From Peribacillus sp044761665 (lineage in GTDB: Bacteria; Bacillota; Bacilli; Bacillales; DSM-1321): a DNA stretch of 64,000 nt. Position 1 is the first letter of the stretch, and each line of letters starts with the position of its first letter. Below the pieces are notes generated by a model, which saw only the letters and a list, made by a program, of their open reading frames with translations, ran no database searches and was not told the DNA's origin. The stretch spans positions 310,001 through 374,000 of the forward strand of contig NZ_JBIWCW010000004.1 of NCBI RefSeq assembly GCF_044761665.1, given 5' to 3'. Below are positions 35,361-45,018 of this stretch, piece after piece. The translations under genes and the position numbers were made by a program.

Positions 35361-35814
35361 AGGGAAGCTTCAGGCCTTTTCGGCCGGCATCATTTTTTCC
35401 ACGGCAATCTTCGCCGGGTACTATTATACGACAGGTCCAAATGAAGAGACGGTACCGACCATCGATGAAGCTAAGGAAGTCCTAAACAAAAAGGGCTATA
35501 TCACTTCCTTACCGAAAGATGAAACCTTGAATGCTAGAAAAGAAGAGACAAGTACTGACAAGAGAGAAGAAAAACAGGAGCAAAAAGTGCCTGAGAAAGA
35601 AAATTCCGTGGTCACCTATACCTTAGAGGTGAAAGCGAATATGACTACATTAGAAATAGCCACAAAACTGGAAAAAGAAAAGATTATCGATGATGCTACC
35701 GGGTTTGAGGCTTACGTCGATGAACAGGGCTTCTCCAAGAACATTCAAATTGGGAAATTTGTCGTGACCGATAATATGTCGTACCGACAACTCGCCAAAA
35801 CTTTGACACAATAA
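35353..35814 (+). CDS. MltG/YceG-like membrane protein
   Basis: 153 residues from ATG 35353. One N-terminal membrane helix (AFSAGIIFSTAIFAGYYY), a long charged linker (about residues 50-80, Lys/Glu rich) and a C-terminal LysM-like domain of the type found at the N-terminus of MltG endolytic transglycosylases (MTTLEIATKLEKEKIIDDATGFEAYV). It lacks the catalytic MltG domain, so it is not itself a transglycosylase. Cotranscribed with the preceding gene; ends at a strong terminator shared with pstB. Confidence 0.75.
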   Translation: MNKGKLQAFSAGIIFSTAIFAGYYYTTGPNEETVPTIDEAKEVLNKKGYITSLPKDETLNARKEETSTDKREEKQEQKVPEKENSVVTYTLEVKANMTTLEIATKLEKEKIIDDATGFEAYVDEQGFSKNIQIGKFVVTDNMSYRQLAKTLTQ

Positions 35815-35816
35815 AA

Positions 35817-35868
35817 CAAAAGAGAGACATTTTGAATGGCTATCGGCCACATAATGTCTCTCTTTTTT
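35817..35868. terminator. Bidirectional terminator before pstB
   Basis: AAAGAGAGACATT / AATGTCTCTCTTT, thirteen pairs, loop of about 20 bases, with T-run on the plus strand and A-run on the other side. Ends both the 34965-35814 pair and the pst operon. Confidence 0.9.
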
Positions 35869-35903
35869 ATCGTTAGTACTATCTTACGCCAACTCCATTT
35901 TCT

Positions 35904-36728
35904 TCATCCAAACCGTCCAGTAATATAGTCTTCGGTTCTTTTATCATGCGGGTTCGTAAAGATGGTGTTGGTGTTGTCGTACTCGATTACTTCACCATTT
36001 AGAAAGAAAGCCGTTTTATCTGAGATCCGGGCTGCCTGTTGCATATTGTGCGTAACGATTACGATACTGAAATCCTTTTTCAGTTCCTTGATCAATTCTT
36101 CTATTTTTAGAGTAGAGATAGGATCAAGAGCTGATGTCGGTTCGTCCATCAAAATGACATCAGGTTCAATGGCTAGACAACGAGCGATACAAAGTCGCTG
36201 TTGCTGCCCTCCGGAAAGCCCATATGCATTTTCATGAAGGCGGTCTTTTACTTCATCCCAGATGGCAGCCCCTTTTAAGCTCTTTTCGACAATTTCACTC
36301 AAGATCTTTTTATTCTTGATTCCATGAAGTTTTGGTCCATATATTACATTTTCATAGATTGATTTAGGGAATGGGTTCGGTTTTTGAAAAACCATACCAA
36401 CTTGTGTTCTCAAATCCTCTACTTTGTATGAATGATCCAGGATGTTTCGGTTCCGGTATTTAATCTCTCCCGTTGTTCTAACGCCTGGTACAAGTTCAAT
36501 CATCCGGTTCAACGTTTTGATGAAAGTGGATTTTCCACATCCTGAAGGACCGATGATTGCGGTCACTTCATTCTGATTCATATCCAGATTGATATTTTTT
36601 AACGCGTGATTTTCCCCATACCATAAATTGAGATCTGACGTTTTATATACTGTGTCCCCAAAAGAAACTGGCAAAATTTTTTCCATTTCAATTGATGAAT
36701 TCTCTTTTTTCGTTAACGTCATGTTCAT
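35904..36728 (-). CDS. pstB: Phosphate ABC transporter ATP-binding protein
   Basis: 274 residues. Walker A GPSGCGKST (about residue 58), signature LSGGQQQR, Walker B VILMDEPTSALDP, all intact. Energises high-affinity phosphate uptake with PstS, PstC and PstA encoded just upstream. Only one pstB copy is present, whereas B. subtilis has the tandem pstBA-pstBB. ATG 36728 with GGAGGAG upstream. Confidence 0.95.
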   Translation of the reverse strand: MNMTLTKKENSSIEMEKILPVSFGDTVYKTSDLNLWYGENHALKNINLDMNQNEVTAIIGPSGCGKSTFIKTLNRMIELVPGVRTTGEIKYRNRNILDHSYKVEDLRTQVGMVFQKPNPFPKSIYENVIYGPKLHGIKNKKILSEIVEKSLKGAAIWDEVKDRLHENAYGLSGGQQQRLCIARCLAIEPDVILMDEPTSALDPISTLKIEELIKELKKDFSIVIVTHNMQQAARISDKTAFFLNGEVIEYDNTNTIFTNPHDKRTEDYITGRFG

Positions 36729-36743
36729 ACTATTCTCCTCCGC

Positions 36744-37622
36744 TCAGTATCTTTTTTGAAATTTATTTCGAATGAAAACAGCAATAGAATTCATGAAAAT
36801 CAACAGAATGAGCAACACTATGATTCCTGCAGCAGCCACCTGCTGAAATTCTTCTTGTGGACGTGATGTCCAGTTATAGATTTGCATAGGAAGCACCGTA
36901 AAAGTATCCATGAGTGATCTTGGTAAAAAGGCAATGAATAGTGGAATGCCCACCACAACTAATGGTGCTGTTTCTCCAATCGCTCGAGATAAAGCGAGTA
37001 TTCCACCTGTTAGTATCCCTGGTATGGCAGCTGGAAGTACCACTTTCAAGACGGTCTGCCATTTGGTTGCCCCCATTCCAAAGGACGCATCTCTTAATTC
37101 ACGTGGTACCGCTCGAATAGCTTCCTGTGCCGCTACGATGATGACTGGCAAGACTAGGAGACTCATCGTTAGACCAGCTGCCAAGATGGAGCGGTCTAAC
37201 GCTAGTGCCCTGACAAAGACCGTCAAACCAAGCAATCCGAATACTATGGAGGGAACTCCTGCCAAGTTAGATATATTAGTCTTTATAAATGTGGTGATCC
37301 AATTCCTTTTTGCATATTCCTCCAAATAAATGGCAGTCCCGACACCCAAGAGAAGAGCAACCGGGGCTACGACAATCATCAACCATAACGAACCGATTAA
37401 GGCTCCCTTTATCCCAGCTTCTTCAGGTTTTCGGGAAGCAAAGTTTTGGAGGAAATCTCCATCCAGATAACCAATCCCTTGAGTCACTATTCGATAGAAT
37501 AAGATGGCCAATACAAGGAGCCCAAATAAGGTTGCCAAGAAGAATAACCCTTTATATATCGAGTTAATCGCCAGCCTAATGGGCATTTTTTTTGCCACAA
37601 GATCTTTATTTATCAGTTTCAT
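36744..37622 (-). CDS. pstA: Phosphate ABC transporter permease PstA
   Basis: 292 residues with about six membrane helices and the permease loop GATKWQTVLKVVLPAAIPGILTG (EAA-type). ARDxG-free but ALSRAIGETAPL is the family hallmark. Two bases after pstC and 15 before pstB. Confidence 0.94.
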   Translation of the reverse strand: MKLINKDLVAKKMPIRLAINSIYKGLFFLATLFGLLVLAILFYRIVTQGIGYLDGDFLQNFASRKPEEAGIKGALIGSLWLMIVVAPVALLLGVGTAIYLEEYAKRNWITTFIKTNISNLAGVPSIVFGLLGLTVFVRALALDRSILAAGLTMSLLVLPVIIVAAQEAIRAVPRELRDASFGMGATKWQTVLKVVLPAAIPGILTGGILALSRAIGETAPLVVVGIPLFIAFLPRSLMDTFTVLPMQIYNWTSRPQEEFQQVAAAGIIVLLILLIFMNSIAVFIRNKFQKRY

Positions 37623-37624
37623 GT

Positions 37625-38566
37625 TTAGTATTCCTCCCTGTACCTGCGGGAGATGAACTGTGCCAATAGATTCATGATCAGCGTAAAGGCGAACAGCGTC
37701 ATTCCGACCGCATAAATGCTGTAGTAAATAGTAGTACCGTACCCAGCATCACCACTACTTACCTGTACGATATAGGCTGTCATTGTTTGTATCGATGAGG
37801 TGACGTCCATGTTCACATTAGGAGTTGAACCACCTGCTACACTTACGATCATCGTTTCACCAATTGCTCTGGACAAAGCCAGGACGATGGACGCAACAAT
37901 GCCGGATACAGCAGCTGGAAGTACCACTTTCATTGTTGTTTCAAGCTTTGTGGCACCTAAAGCATATGCCCCTTCGCGAATCGACATAGGTACTGAGACG
38001 AGTGCATCCTCCGACAAAGAAGCTATCATCGGCATGATCATGATTCCTACAACGATTCCGGGACTAAGCGCATTGAACATTTCCAGGAATGGGAAAAGAT
38101 CACGTAAAACCGGTGTAACAAAGGTTAAGGCAAAGAATCCGTAAACAATCGTCGGGATTCCGGCTAATACTTCTAGAATTGGCTTAATAATTCTCCGTGT
38201 TTTCTCTGATGCATATTCACTCAAGAAAATGGCAGTCGCAAGTCCTATTGGAACTGCAACGATTGACGCGATTACGGCTATCTTCAATGTGCCTACAACA
38301 AGGGACATAATCCCATAAGAAGGTGTAGCTGCGAACGGCAACCATTTAACACTTGTAAAGAATTCAACTATGGACACCTTTTCAAAAAATATAAACGTTT
38401 CAAAAATAAGAGTGAAAATGATTCCGATAGTCGTTAAAACTGATAGTGCTGCGGTCAGGAACAACAGAACAGGAATCATTTTCTCTAGGTTCCATCTTTG
38501 TTTTCTTTTCTTTTCCAGGATCATTTGCTGTACAGAATAGGTTTCTGTTTGTTTCAGTTCCAACAT
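37625..38566 (-). CDS. pstC: Phosphate ABC transporter permease PstC
   Basis: 313 residues, about six membrane helices, EAA-loop GATKLETTMKVVLPAAVSG and ALSRAIGETMIV as in PstA. The long N-terminal cytoplasmic tail contains KKRKQRW. Follows pstS by 90 bases that contain a small hairpin, a common place for processing that raises PstS over the permeases. Confidence 0.94.
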   Translation of the reverse strand: MLELKQTETYSVQQMILEKKRKQRWNLEKMIPVLLFLTAALSVLTTIGIIFTLIFETFIFFEKVSIVEFFTSVKWLPFAATPSYGIMSLVVGTLKIAVIASIVAVPIGLATAIFLSEYASEKTRRIIKPILEVLAGIPTIVYGFFALTFVTPVLRDLFPFLEMFNALSPGIVVGIMIMPMIASLSEDALVSVPMSIREGAYALGATKLETTMKVVLPAAVSGIVASIVLALSRAIGETMIVSVAGGSTPNVNMDVTSSIQTMTAYIVQVSSGDAGYGTTIYYSIYAVGMTLFAFTLIMNLLAQFISRRYREEY

Positions 38567-38655
38567 ATCTCCCCCATTTCATACACGCAATATTTGGGTT
38601 CCAAGCTTTCCCCACCCCGCTTCCATAGGAAGATGCAAAAGTGAATAGCTACTTT

Positions 38656-39627
38656 CTATTTTTTTATTTCTTTCAATTTATCAAGATCCTTCTGATATTC
38701 CTCTTCCGGTAGGCTGATGTAACCTACTTCTTCTGAAAGTTCACCCGCATTTTCAATCATGAATTGCGTATAGTCCGCAACTTGTTCTTTTTCTGTAATC
38801 GCTTTGTTTGCTACATAAGTGAATAAAGGACGGGACAACGGAGCATAATCCCCACTTTTAATCGTTTCATGAGTTGGCTCTATGGGCCCATTTCCATTAT
38901 CGATGGAAACGACCTTTAATTTTTCCTTATTTTCTGCGTAGTACGCGAATCCGAAGAAGCCAATGGCATTCTTGTCTCCTTCCACTCCTTGTACTAGCAC
39001 ATTATCATCTTCTGAAAGTGTCGCATTTTCCACCATCGGCTTTTCTTCCAGTATTACTTCATTGAAATAATCGTATGTGCCCGAGTCTGTCCCCGGTGAG
39101 TAAAATTTGATCTCTTCTTTTGGCCATTCCGGGCGTATATCAGACCATTTCTTCACAGTCCCATTGTCGGTCCATATTTCTTTTAGTTCCTCGACTGTCA
39201 GGTGTTCGATGAAATCATTATCTTTATTGACTATTATCGAAATGCCGTCAAACGCTAGTTTCAATTCTGTATATTCGATTCCCTTTTCATCAATTAATGT
39301 CCTTTCTTCTTCTTTGACTGGACGGGACGCATTCGTTAAATCAGTTTCACCAGCGATGAATTTTTTAAATCCACCACCCGTTCCTGAAGATCCTACAGAA
39401 ACTTTCACTTGTGGTTGTTTAGCCATATATTCTTCAGCGACTGCCTCCGCTATCGGAAATACCGTTGAAGAACCGTCCATGATCACTTCTCCGGCCAATT
39501 GAGATGAACCAGAGCCTTCTCCTTTTGCATTGCCTACTTTAGTCGAATCATCCGAACCGCAACCTGTCGCAACTGCAATGACTCCACTCATCATTACTGT
39601 CATGGCCATCCCTTTGAAATATCTCAT
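38656..39627 (-). CDS. pstS: Phosphate-binding lipoprotein PstS
   Basis: 323 residues; signal peptide MRYFKGMAMTVMMSGVIAVA then lipobox A-T-G-C. Binding-site motifs DGSSTVFPIAEAVAEEY, GSSGTGGGFKKF and SPGTDSGTYDYF are typical of PstS. Captures phosphate outside the membrane. A PhoP box lies directly upstream, so the operon is induced on phosphate starvation. Confidence 0.96.
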   Translation of the reverse strand: MRYFKGMAMTVMMSGVIAVATGCGSDDSTKVGNAKGEGSGSSQLAGEVIMDGSSTVFPIAEAVAEEYMAKQPQVKVSVGSSGTGGGFKKFIAGETDLTNASRPVKEEERTLIDEKGIEYTELKLAFDGISIIVNKDNDFIEHLTVEELKEIWTDNGTVKKWSDIRPEWPKEEIKFYSPGTDSGTYDYFNEVILEEKPMVENATLSEDDNVLVQGVEGDKNAIGFFGFAYYAENKEKLKVVSIDNGNGPIEPTHETIKSGDYAPLSRPLFTYVANKAITEKEQVADYTQFMIENAGELSEEVGYISLPEEEYQKDLDKLKEIKK

Positions 39628-39674
39628 GCGTAAATCCCCCTAATATTTTTATGATTAATTTGTCCTACATACAA

Positions 39675-39749
39675 ATCATACGATTAAACTGTAAACCTCG
39701 TTTAAAGGAATTGTAAATATTCAGTAAATTAAAGTTCACCTATTGTAAA
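39675..39749 (-). promoter_or_regulatory. PhoP box and promoter of pstS
   Basis: On the minus strand TTTACA-like hexamers recur at 11-base intervals (plus-strand starts 39690, 39701, 39712, 39723, 39733/39734 and 39744), the tandem-repeat pattern bound by PhoP dimers in Bacillus. A TATGAT -10 hexamer (39680-39675) follows ten bases after the last repeat, as in PhoP-activated promoters lacking a -35. Confidence 0.85.
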
Positions 39750-39790
39750 GTTATAGGAAAATCCATCTCCTCCCTCATTTGAACGTAAAA

Positions 39791-39822
39791 AAACACGTTT
39801 TTGGATGATCCAAAAACGTGTC
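39791..39822. terminator. Terminator after pbpA
   Basis: ACACGTTTTTGGA / TCCAAAAACGTGT, thirteen pairs with a three-base loop; A-run to the left reads as T-run on the minus strand. Confidence 0.88.
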
Positions 39823-39834
39823 ACTTTTCATTTA

Positions 39835-42006
39835 TTATTCATTTTCCTGACTATCTCTTATCTCAGCTTGCTCTTTTTGAATTTCTTTACCGTTTTCAAC
39901 TTTCAAATCGGTCGTTGCATCCGCGTCCTTTTTCTCAGTCCGTTCCTTTTTAAGATCGAAATAAGCATCCATGATCTCTGCACCTATTTCTTTACTCATT
40001 GAATGACCTGAATGTCCTTGGTATGCCCAAGGAACGACAACAGCAAATGCGACTTCCGGATTTTCAGCTGGAGCATATCCAACGAGCGTGATATTCATCG
40101 TGGCTTGTGGCTCGCTATAATCCGTTCTACTCGGTCCATCATAGAACGCTTCAGCCGTTCCAGTTTTGGCCGCTACGGTATATGGCTTATTTCCAAAATA
40201 AGAATAAGCTGTTCCGCCTACTTCCATCGATACCTTTTCAAAGCCATCTTGGACACGATTGATCCATTCGTCCTTCATATCCAGACGGTTCAAGACACTT
40301 GGTGATATTTCTTCTGATATGGGACCCAGCTCGTCATTATCGTCAACCGGATCACGTATTTCCTTAACTAGGTGCGGTTCCATACGATTCCCACCATTGG
40401 CAATCGTGGAGACATATTGTGCAAGTTGCATAGGGGTGTATGTATCATACTGTCCGATAGCAAAGTCAAGTAACTTACCCGGGGTTGTTTCCGAACCTCT
40501 AAAACCATTCATTTCCATTGGGAGGTCGATTCCCGTACGAACTCCTAAACCGAACTGGGCAAATGAATTACGCATCGTTGAAAATGCACTGGCTTTAATG
40601 TTTAAGGGCTCATTCGGTACATAATGTGCACCTGCAATATTAATCGCCGTTCTGAACATGTAAACGTTAGAAGAAACTTTTAAAGCTGTTAAATCGTTTA
40701 TGTTCCCAAAATTACTGTAAGAACCTTTTTCCTTTGTACCTTTGATTTTTAGCTTTGTATCATAAAAGAATGTACCGGGCTGAATAGCCTCTTGTTGATA
40801 ACCGGTCAAAACAGTGGCGCCTTTGACAGCAGATCCCATCGTATAAGAAGTGGTGATGTTTCCTAATGCGAAGTCATTAATGGTTCTTTTCCCTGTTTTT
40901 TCATCCTTGTCATATTTTTTTCCGGCCATCGTTAAAACTTCTCCTGTTTTTGGGTCCATCATCACGACAAACGCTCTATCCAAGAATTTGGTGTTCCCCA
41001 TCTTCTTCTTGCTAATGAGATGTTTTTCAATGATTTCCTCCGTGGCAAGCTGTAGATCTATATCTACCGTCAACACCAGGTCTTTCCCCCGTTGTCCTTC
41101 CGTAATGACTTCGGAATCTACAACATTTCCTGATTTATCGGTCACATTCTTTACCTTTGCCTTCTGTCCTTGAAGTACATCTTCATATTGCAACTCGATA
41201 TAACTTTTACCGACACGGTCATTTCGACTGTAATCACGTGCTAAGTAATAGTCAAGGCTTTCGCTAGGCAATCCCTCTTCAGATGAAGAGACCTTTCCTA
41301 GCACAGACTTAAGCGTTTTATTATAGGAATAAAAGCGATCCCAATCCGTCGATATATCCACGCCAGGAAGGGAATCAAGATTTTCACTGACCCTTGCAAA
41401 CTCTTCTTTCGTTACTTCCTTATTTTTTACGATTTGTGGGGTCAATGCAAAGCCACTGGCGAATTCCCTATAGATGGCCAGGACTTCCATTTCTTTTTTA
41501 GATAGCTTTATTTCATCTTCGGTAATTCGTTCGAGCTGCAGCTTGTATAAGTCACCTTCTTCAAGCTCTCCCTCTTCTACCTGTTTTCTTTCTTTATCCG
41601 TAATCTTTTTCTCCGCAAGCTCTGGATTATTCAAAATCCAGTAATCCTTTTGATCACGTTCCGTAACTTTATCCGTCTTTTTATCGATCAACTTTGCTAA
41701 CTTCTCGGCCGTTTCGACCATTTCTGTTTGTTTTGTACCTTGCTTTCTTGTATATGTAATTGCATCCAGTGGTTGATTGTCGACCATCAACTTCAAATTT
41801 CGGTCATACATTTTACCACGGGGTACCGAATTGTTCACGGTTACTTCTTCTGTTCTTTCAATCTCGCGCCGGTAATCATCGCCGTACACAATCTGTACGA
41901 CCCCCAAACGCAAAATCAGTCCAGAAAACAAAACAAATACTAAAAAGAAAAGAACATTCAGTCTGAAAGGTACATGCGTCTTTTTCTTTTTCTTTGTACT
42001 CACCAC
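39835..42006 (-). CDS. pbpA: Class B penicillin-binding protein PBP2A
   Basis: Transpeptidase of the elongation (rod-shape) system. About 723 residues: basic N-terminus, one membrane helix (LNVLFFLVFVLFSGLILRLGV), dimerisation domain, and transpeptidase domain with SxxK as S-A-V-K in YTMGSAVKG, SxN as SSN in KVSSNVYM and KTGTAEAF. I favour GTG 42006, spaced from AAGGAAGTG, over GTG 42018, which touches it. Placed next to pstS as in B. subtilis pbpA. Monocistronic. Confidence 0.93.
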   Translation of the reverse strand: MVSTKKKKKTHVPFRLNVLFFLVFVLFSGLILRLGVVQIVYGDDYRREIERTEEVTVNNSVPRGKMYDRNLKLMVDNQPLDAITYTRKQGTKQTEMVETAEKLAKLIDKKTDKVTERDQKDYWILNNPELAEKKITDKERKQVEEGELEEGDLYKLQLERITEDEIKLSKKEMEVLAIYREFASGFALTPQIVKNKEVTKEEFARVSENLDSLPGVDISTDWDRFYSYNKTLKSVLGKVSSSEEGLPSESLDYYLARDYSRNDRVGKSYIELQYEDVLQGQKAKVKNVTDKSGNVVDSEVITEGQRGKDLVLTVDIDLQLATEEIIEKHLISKKKMGNTKFLDRAFVVMMDPKTGEVLTMAGKKYDKDEKTGKRTINDFALGNITTSYTMGSAVKGATVLTGYQQEAIQPGTFFYDTKLKIKGTKEKGSYSNFGNINDLTALKVSSNVYMFRTAINIAGAHYVPNEPLNIKASAFSTMRNSFAQFGLGVRTGIDLPMEMNGFRGSETTPGKLLDFAIGQYDTYTPMQLAQYVSTIANGGNRMEPHLVKEIRDPVDDNDELGPISEEISPSVLNRLDMKDEWINRVQDGFEKVSMEVGGTAYSYFGNKPYTVAAKTGTAEAFYDGPSRTDYSEPQATMNITLVGYAPAENPEVAFAVVVPWAYQGHSGHSMSKEIGAEIMDAYFDLKKERTEKKDADATTDLKVENGKEIQKEQAEIRDSQENE

Positions 42007-42157
42007 ACCAAGCCACACTTCCTTTATCCATAATCATGATAGTCCTATACTATTCTATAGAACAATCTTGTTTTTTTCTACCTTCTTGTTCTAGAAATAT
42101 TAGACACATTAAAACGTTCCTCAAAAAAAACACTCTATCTGCTTTTCACTTCTGTAA

Positions 42158-42184
42158 TGAAAAAAAGGCCCCATAAGGCCTTTT
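42158..42184 (-). terminator. yqgE terminator
   Basis: AAAAAGGCC / GGCCTTTTT around CCATAA, touching the yqgE stop codon; T-run on the minus strand. Confidence 0.8.
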
Positions 42185-43405
42185 TCAATGTTGATCATAG
42201 ATATCGGTTTTCCTGACAAACCAATAAATGACCAAATGTCCCGCTCCAACAATTAACAGGTATATGGGTAAGCTCTGTTCCAAATCAAACATCACGACCA
42301 TCAAAATGAAGCCTACTACAGATACTATCCTTCCAAAATGGACGAATAGTTCACGGACAACAACGTATTCTATTCTCATCTTTGCAGCATCCTTAGCCTT
42401 GCCTATGATGTCATAGGTTAATGATATATACGGCACAAGCAGAAGTGGATACGCTGCAGCTACGATGCCCCCATAAACTAAAAGCTTACCGAATGTGACA
42501 TCAAATGCTATAAGCAACACGGCTGCATAAAGTAAAATGCCTCCAATCAGAATCGCTTTCTTTCTCATGGGTTGTTTTATGTACCGTGAAACAAAAAAAT
42601 AGGCCATAAAGGACACGGCTGAGTTCAATAGTCCATAACTTCCTAAAGCCAGCTCACTTCCCGTTTGTACAAAGATAGTGATGGAAATGATGAACATGAA
42701 TGTTCCTTCCCGCAATCCTTGAAAAAAATGGGCACGTGTGATCAAGTTCCAGTTCTTGTTGTTTTTTCTTTCATTCCAAACCTTGATAAAAAAGTATTTA
42801 CCGTGAGCGGGTCGCCTATTCAACGAGAAACTGAGAAACACCGCGATGGTAAACAAGAGTAGCGATAAGCCAAAAACAATGGAATATCCAGTGAACTTTT
42901 CAAGTCTCGATATGATAAACCCAGAGAGAATGGGTCCAATCATTCCTCCGAATGAATGCAAAGCCCCTAAGAATCCATTGAAAAAATCCCTTGTATCCGG
43001 TTCTGTAATCTCAAAAGTCAGTACATTAAAAGCAAGCCAATAAAATCCATAGCCTATTCCTAATAATGCACCCAACAGGAAAAGATAATCGGTGGCCCGT
43101 GTTCCAACTAAAAGAACAGTCAAATAAAACAGGGCCATAAAACTGACGCCTAAACGCAAGACAATAATCCGGTCGACTTTTTTCGCTAATCTTCCAGCAA
43201 AGACAAAAGTAAATGGTTGAAAAAGAACCATACTTAAATTGTACATGGCAATATCAATAATTTGACCGGATTGTTTCCACAAATACACATTAACAAATGT
43301 ATTGGATAAAGCGACACTAAGGCTGTACAATCCGCCAATCAGTAAGAGAAGCTGCAAATCCTTATTCGCTCTCGCCTCTCCCTTCCATTTCACTAAAATA
43401 CCCAT
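42185..43405 (-). CDS. yqgE: MFS transporter YqgE
   Basis: 406 residues with about twelve membrane helices (NTFVNVYLWKQSG in the first periplasmic loop, FAGRLAKKVDRI after helix 2 in place of the canonical MFS loop). Substrate unknown. Strong ribosome site GAAGGGGAG before ATG 43405. The position between pbpA and sodA is the same as B. subtilis yqgE. Confidence 0.88.
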   Translation of the reverse strand: MGILVKWKGEARANKDLQLLLLIGGLYSLSVALSNTFVNVYLWKQSGQIIDIAMYNLSMVLFQPFTFVFAGRLAKKVDRIIVLRLGVSFMALFYLTVLLVGTRATDYLFLLGALLGIGYGFYWLAFNVLTFEITEPDTRDFFNGFLGALHSFGGMIGPILSGFIISRLEKFTGYSIVFGLSLLLFTIAVFLSFSLNRRPAHGKYFFIKVWNERKNNKNWNLITRAHFFQGLREGTFMFIISITIFVQTGSELALGSYGLLNSAVSFMAYFFVSRYIKQPMRKKAILIGGILLYAAVLLIAFDVTFGKLLVYGGIVAAAYPLLLVPYISLTYDIIGKAKDAAKMRIEYVVVRELFVHFGRIVSVVGFILMVVMFDLEQSLPIYLLIVGAGHLVIYWFVRKTDIYDQH

Positions 43406-43562
43406 TGTTTTAACTCCCCTTCAAATTCCACTCTAGTGTTTGAAAAAACAATGGCAATTATGTGAAAAAGGTAAAGAAAACTAATTGATCGGATTGATTA
43501 GAAGAATTAAAAATGCTTGAAGATATAAGTGAAAATCCCTAGACAATCTTCTTCTAGCTTCA

Positions 43563-43606
43563 AAAAAAATAAGGCGAAAATCCTTCAAGAGGATTCCCGC
43601 CTTATA
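43563..43606 (-). terminator. sodA terminator
   Basis: GGCG--AATCC / GGATT--CGCC imperfect stem extended by AT pairs, followed by a T-run on the minus strand. Confidence 0.8.
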
Positions 43607-43622
43607 ATTCAACGATTAATTA

Positions 43623-44231
43623 TTATTTAGCTGCACTGTAACGTTTTGCCACTTCATCCCAATTAACAACATTCCAGAAAGAATTGATGTATTCAGGACG
43701 ACGGTTTTGGTAATTTAGGTAGTAAGCATGTTCCCAAACGTCTAATCCAAGAATTGGAGTTTTACCTTCAGATAATGGGTTATCTTGGTTTGGTGTGCTT
43801 GTAACTTCTAATTCACCATTATTAACTGCAAGCCACGCCCAGCCAGATCCGAAACGAGTAGTTGCGGCTTTAGCGAACTCTTCTTTAAAGCTGTCGAAGC
43901 TACCGAATTTTGAAGTGATAGCGTCTGCTAATTCACCAGTTGGTTGCCCGCCACCGTTTGGTGATAGGATTTCCCAGAATAATGAATGGTTAGCATGTCC
44001 GCCACCATTGTTGCGTACAGCTGTACGAACAGCTTCAGGAACTGCGTCCAGGTTAGCGACGATTTCTTCTACGCTTTTGCTAAGAAGCTCTTCGTTACCT
44101 TCTAGAGCCTTGTTTAAGTTTGTCACATATGTGTTGTGATGTTTAGTGTGGTGAATGTTCATTGTTTCTTTGTCGATGTGTGGTTCTAACGCATCGTATG
44201 CGTAAGGTAATTGTGGAAGTTCAAAAGCCAT
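43623..44231 (-). CDS. sodA: Superoxide dismutase (Mn)
   Basis: 202 residues. Metal ligands: His in NIHHTKHHNTYV (first His region), NHSLFWEIL, and DVWEHAYYLNYQNRRPEY carrying the Asp and His ligands. AWLAVNNGELEV is typical of the Mn/Fe SODs, and the sequence is closest to Bacillus SodA. Strong sigma-A promoter upstream. Converts superoxide to peroxide and oxygen in the cytosol and is needed in spores. Confidence 0.97.
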   Translation of the reverse strand: MAFELPQLPYAYDALEPHIDKETMNIHHTKHHNTYVTNLNKALEGNEELLSKSVEEIVANLDAVPEAVRTAVRNNGGGHANHSLFWEILSPNGGGQPTGELADAITSKFGSFDSFKEEFAKAATTRFGSGWAWLAVNNGELEVTSTPNQDNPLSEGKTPILGLDVWEHAYYLNYQNRRPEYINSFWNVVNWDEVAKRYSAAK

Positions 44232-44309
44232 AATAAAATTCCTCCCTATGTAAGCTGTTTTTTTTAAAGGGCTTCAGTCATCTTTAGATTCCTAAAGCTC
44301 GTTAGATTT

Positions 44310-44338
44310 AGATTACCAAAATTTCTTATGCGTTTCAA
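44310..44338 (-). promoter_or_regulatory. sodA promoter
   Basis: On the minus strand TTGAAA (44338-44333), 17 bases, TAATCT (44315-44310). A small hairpin CTTTAG-GAAT-CTAAAG (44297-44282) lies in the predicted 5' leader. Confidence 0.6.
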
Positions 44339-44372
44339 ACCTTATGCCTATATTTATTTTTATTTAAAGCAC

Positions 44373-44870
44373 TTAGGAGAAAACCACAAATAAAAAGTAC
44401 CCGATCATCAGAAGCTGGATGATTCCTTTTGTAAAAATACTGCTTATAAAGCCCACTACGGAACCAAGACCAATTTTCACCGCTGTGACCATATCTTTTT
44501 TATGGACGATAATTTCCGCCAGGAAGGCTCCGATAAAGGGCCCAATTAAAATACCCACAAACGGAATCACAAAAGGACCGACAAGGAGACCAATCGTACT
44601 GCCCCATACTCCAGCCTTAGTCCCGCCATACTTCTTGATGCCGACCATATTCGCTATATAGTCTGCCGAGAATAGTAAAAGGACAAATAAAATCTGGACT
44701 GTCCAGAAAAACCAACCAAAGGGTTCAAAGGAATAAAATAGTCCATATAATAAAATTCCGGCAAATATGAATAACACGCTTGGAATGATGGGAAAAATCA
44801 AACCGACGAAACCGATTATGAACATCAGGATAATAATAATCCAAAATAGCGTATCCAAAAAATAAAACAT
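44373..44870 (-). CDS. yqgC: DUF456 family membrane protein YqgC
   Basis: About 165 residues from ATG 44870, with four to five membrane helices and glycine-rich turns (VGLIFPIIPSVLFIFAGILLYG, GVWGSTIGLLVGPFVIPFVGILIGPF). The start is uncertain: AAGGG abuts this ATG, and a TTG 12 bases further on has better spacing, while a GTG at 44939 has none. Family function unknown. Divergent from yqgB. Confidence 0.82.
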   Translation of the reverse strand: MFYFLDTLFWIIIILMFIIGFVGLIFPIIPSVLFIFAGILLYGLFYSFEPFGWFFWTVQILFVLLLFSADYIANMVGIKKYGGTKAGVWGSTIGLLVGPFVIPFVGILIGPFIGAFLAEIIVHKKDMVTAVKIGLGSVVGFISSIFTKGIIQLLMIGYFLFVVFS

Positions 44871-45018
44871 CCCTTCAAGTTTATTTACACCTACCCCTTC
44901 CTCTTCATAAATTGCCCTTTTATATACGAATGAAACCACTGAATGCCGATACAGGTTGTTTTATTCCCCTTCTGTAGTTAAACTTGAGGGGAAATATCAC
45001 AAGATAGGTGCTGAAATC

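Noticed and set aside
42846..43043. Numerous antisense frames over gcvP, sigA, dnaG, ispG and yqgE
   Set aside because: They are shadows of conserved genes in other frames without ribosome sites or protein-like features.
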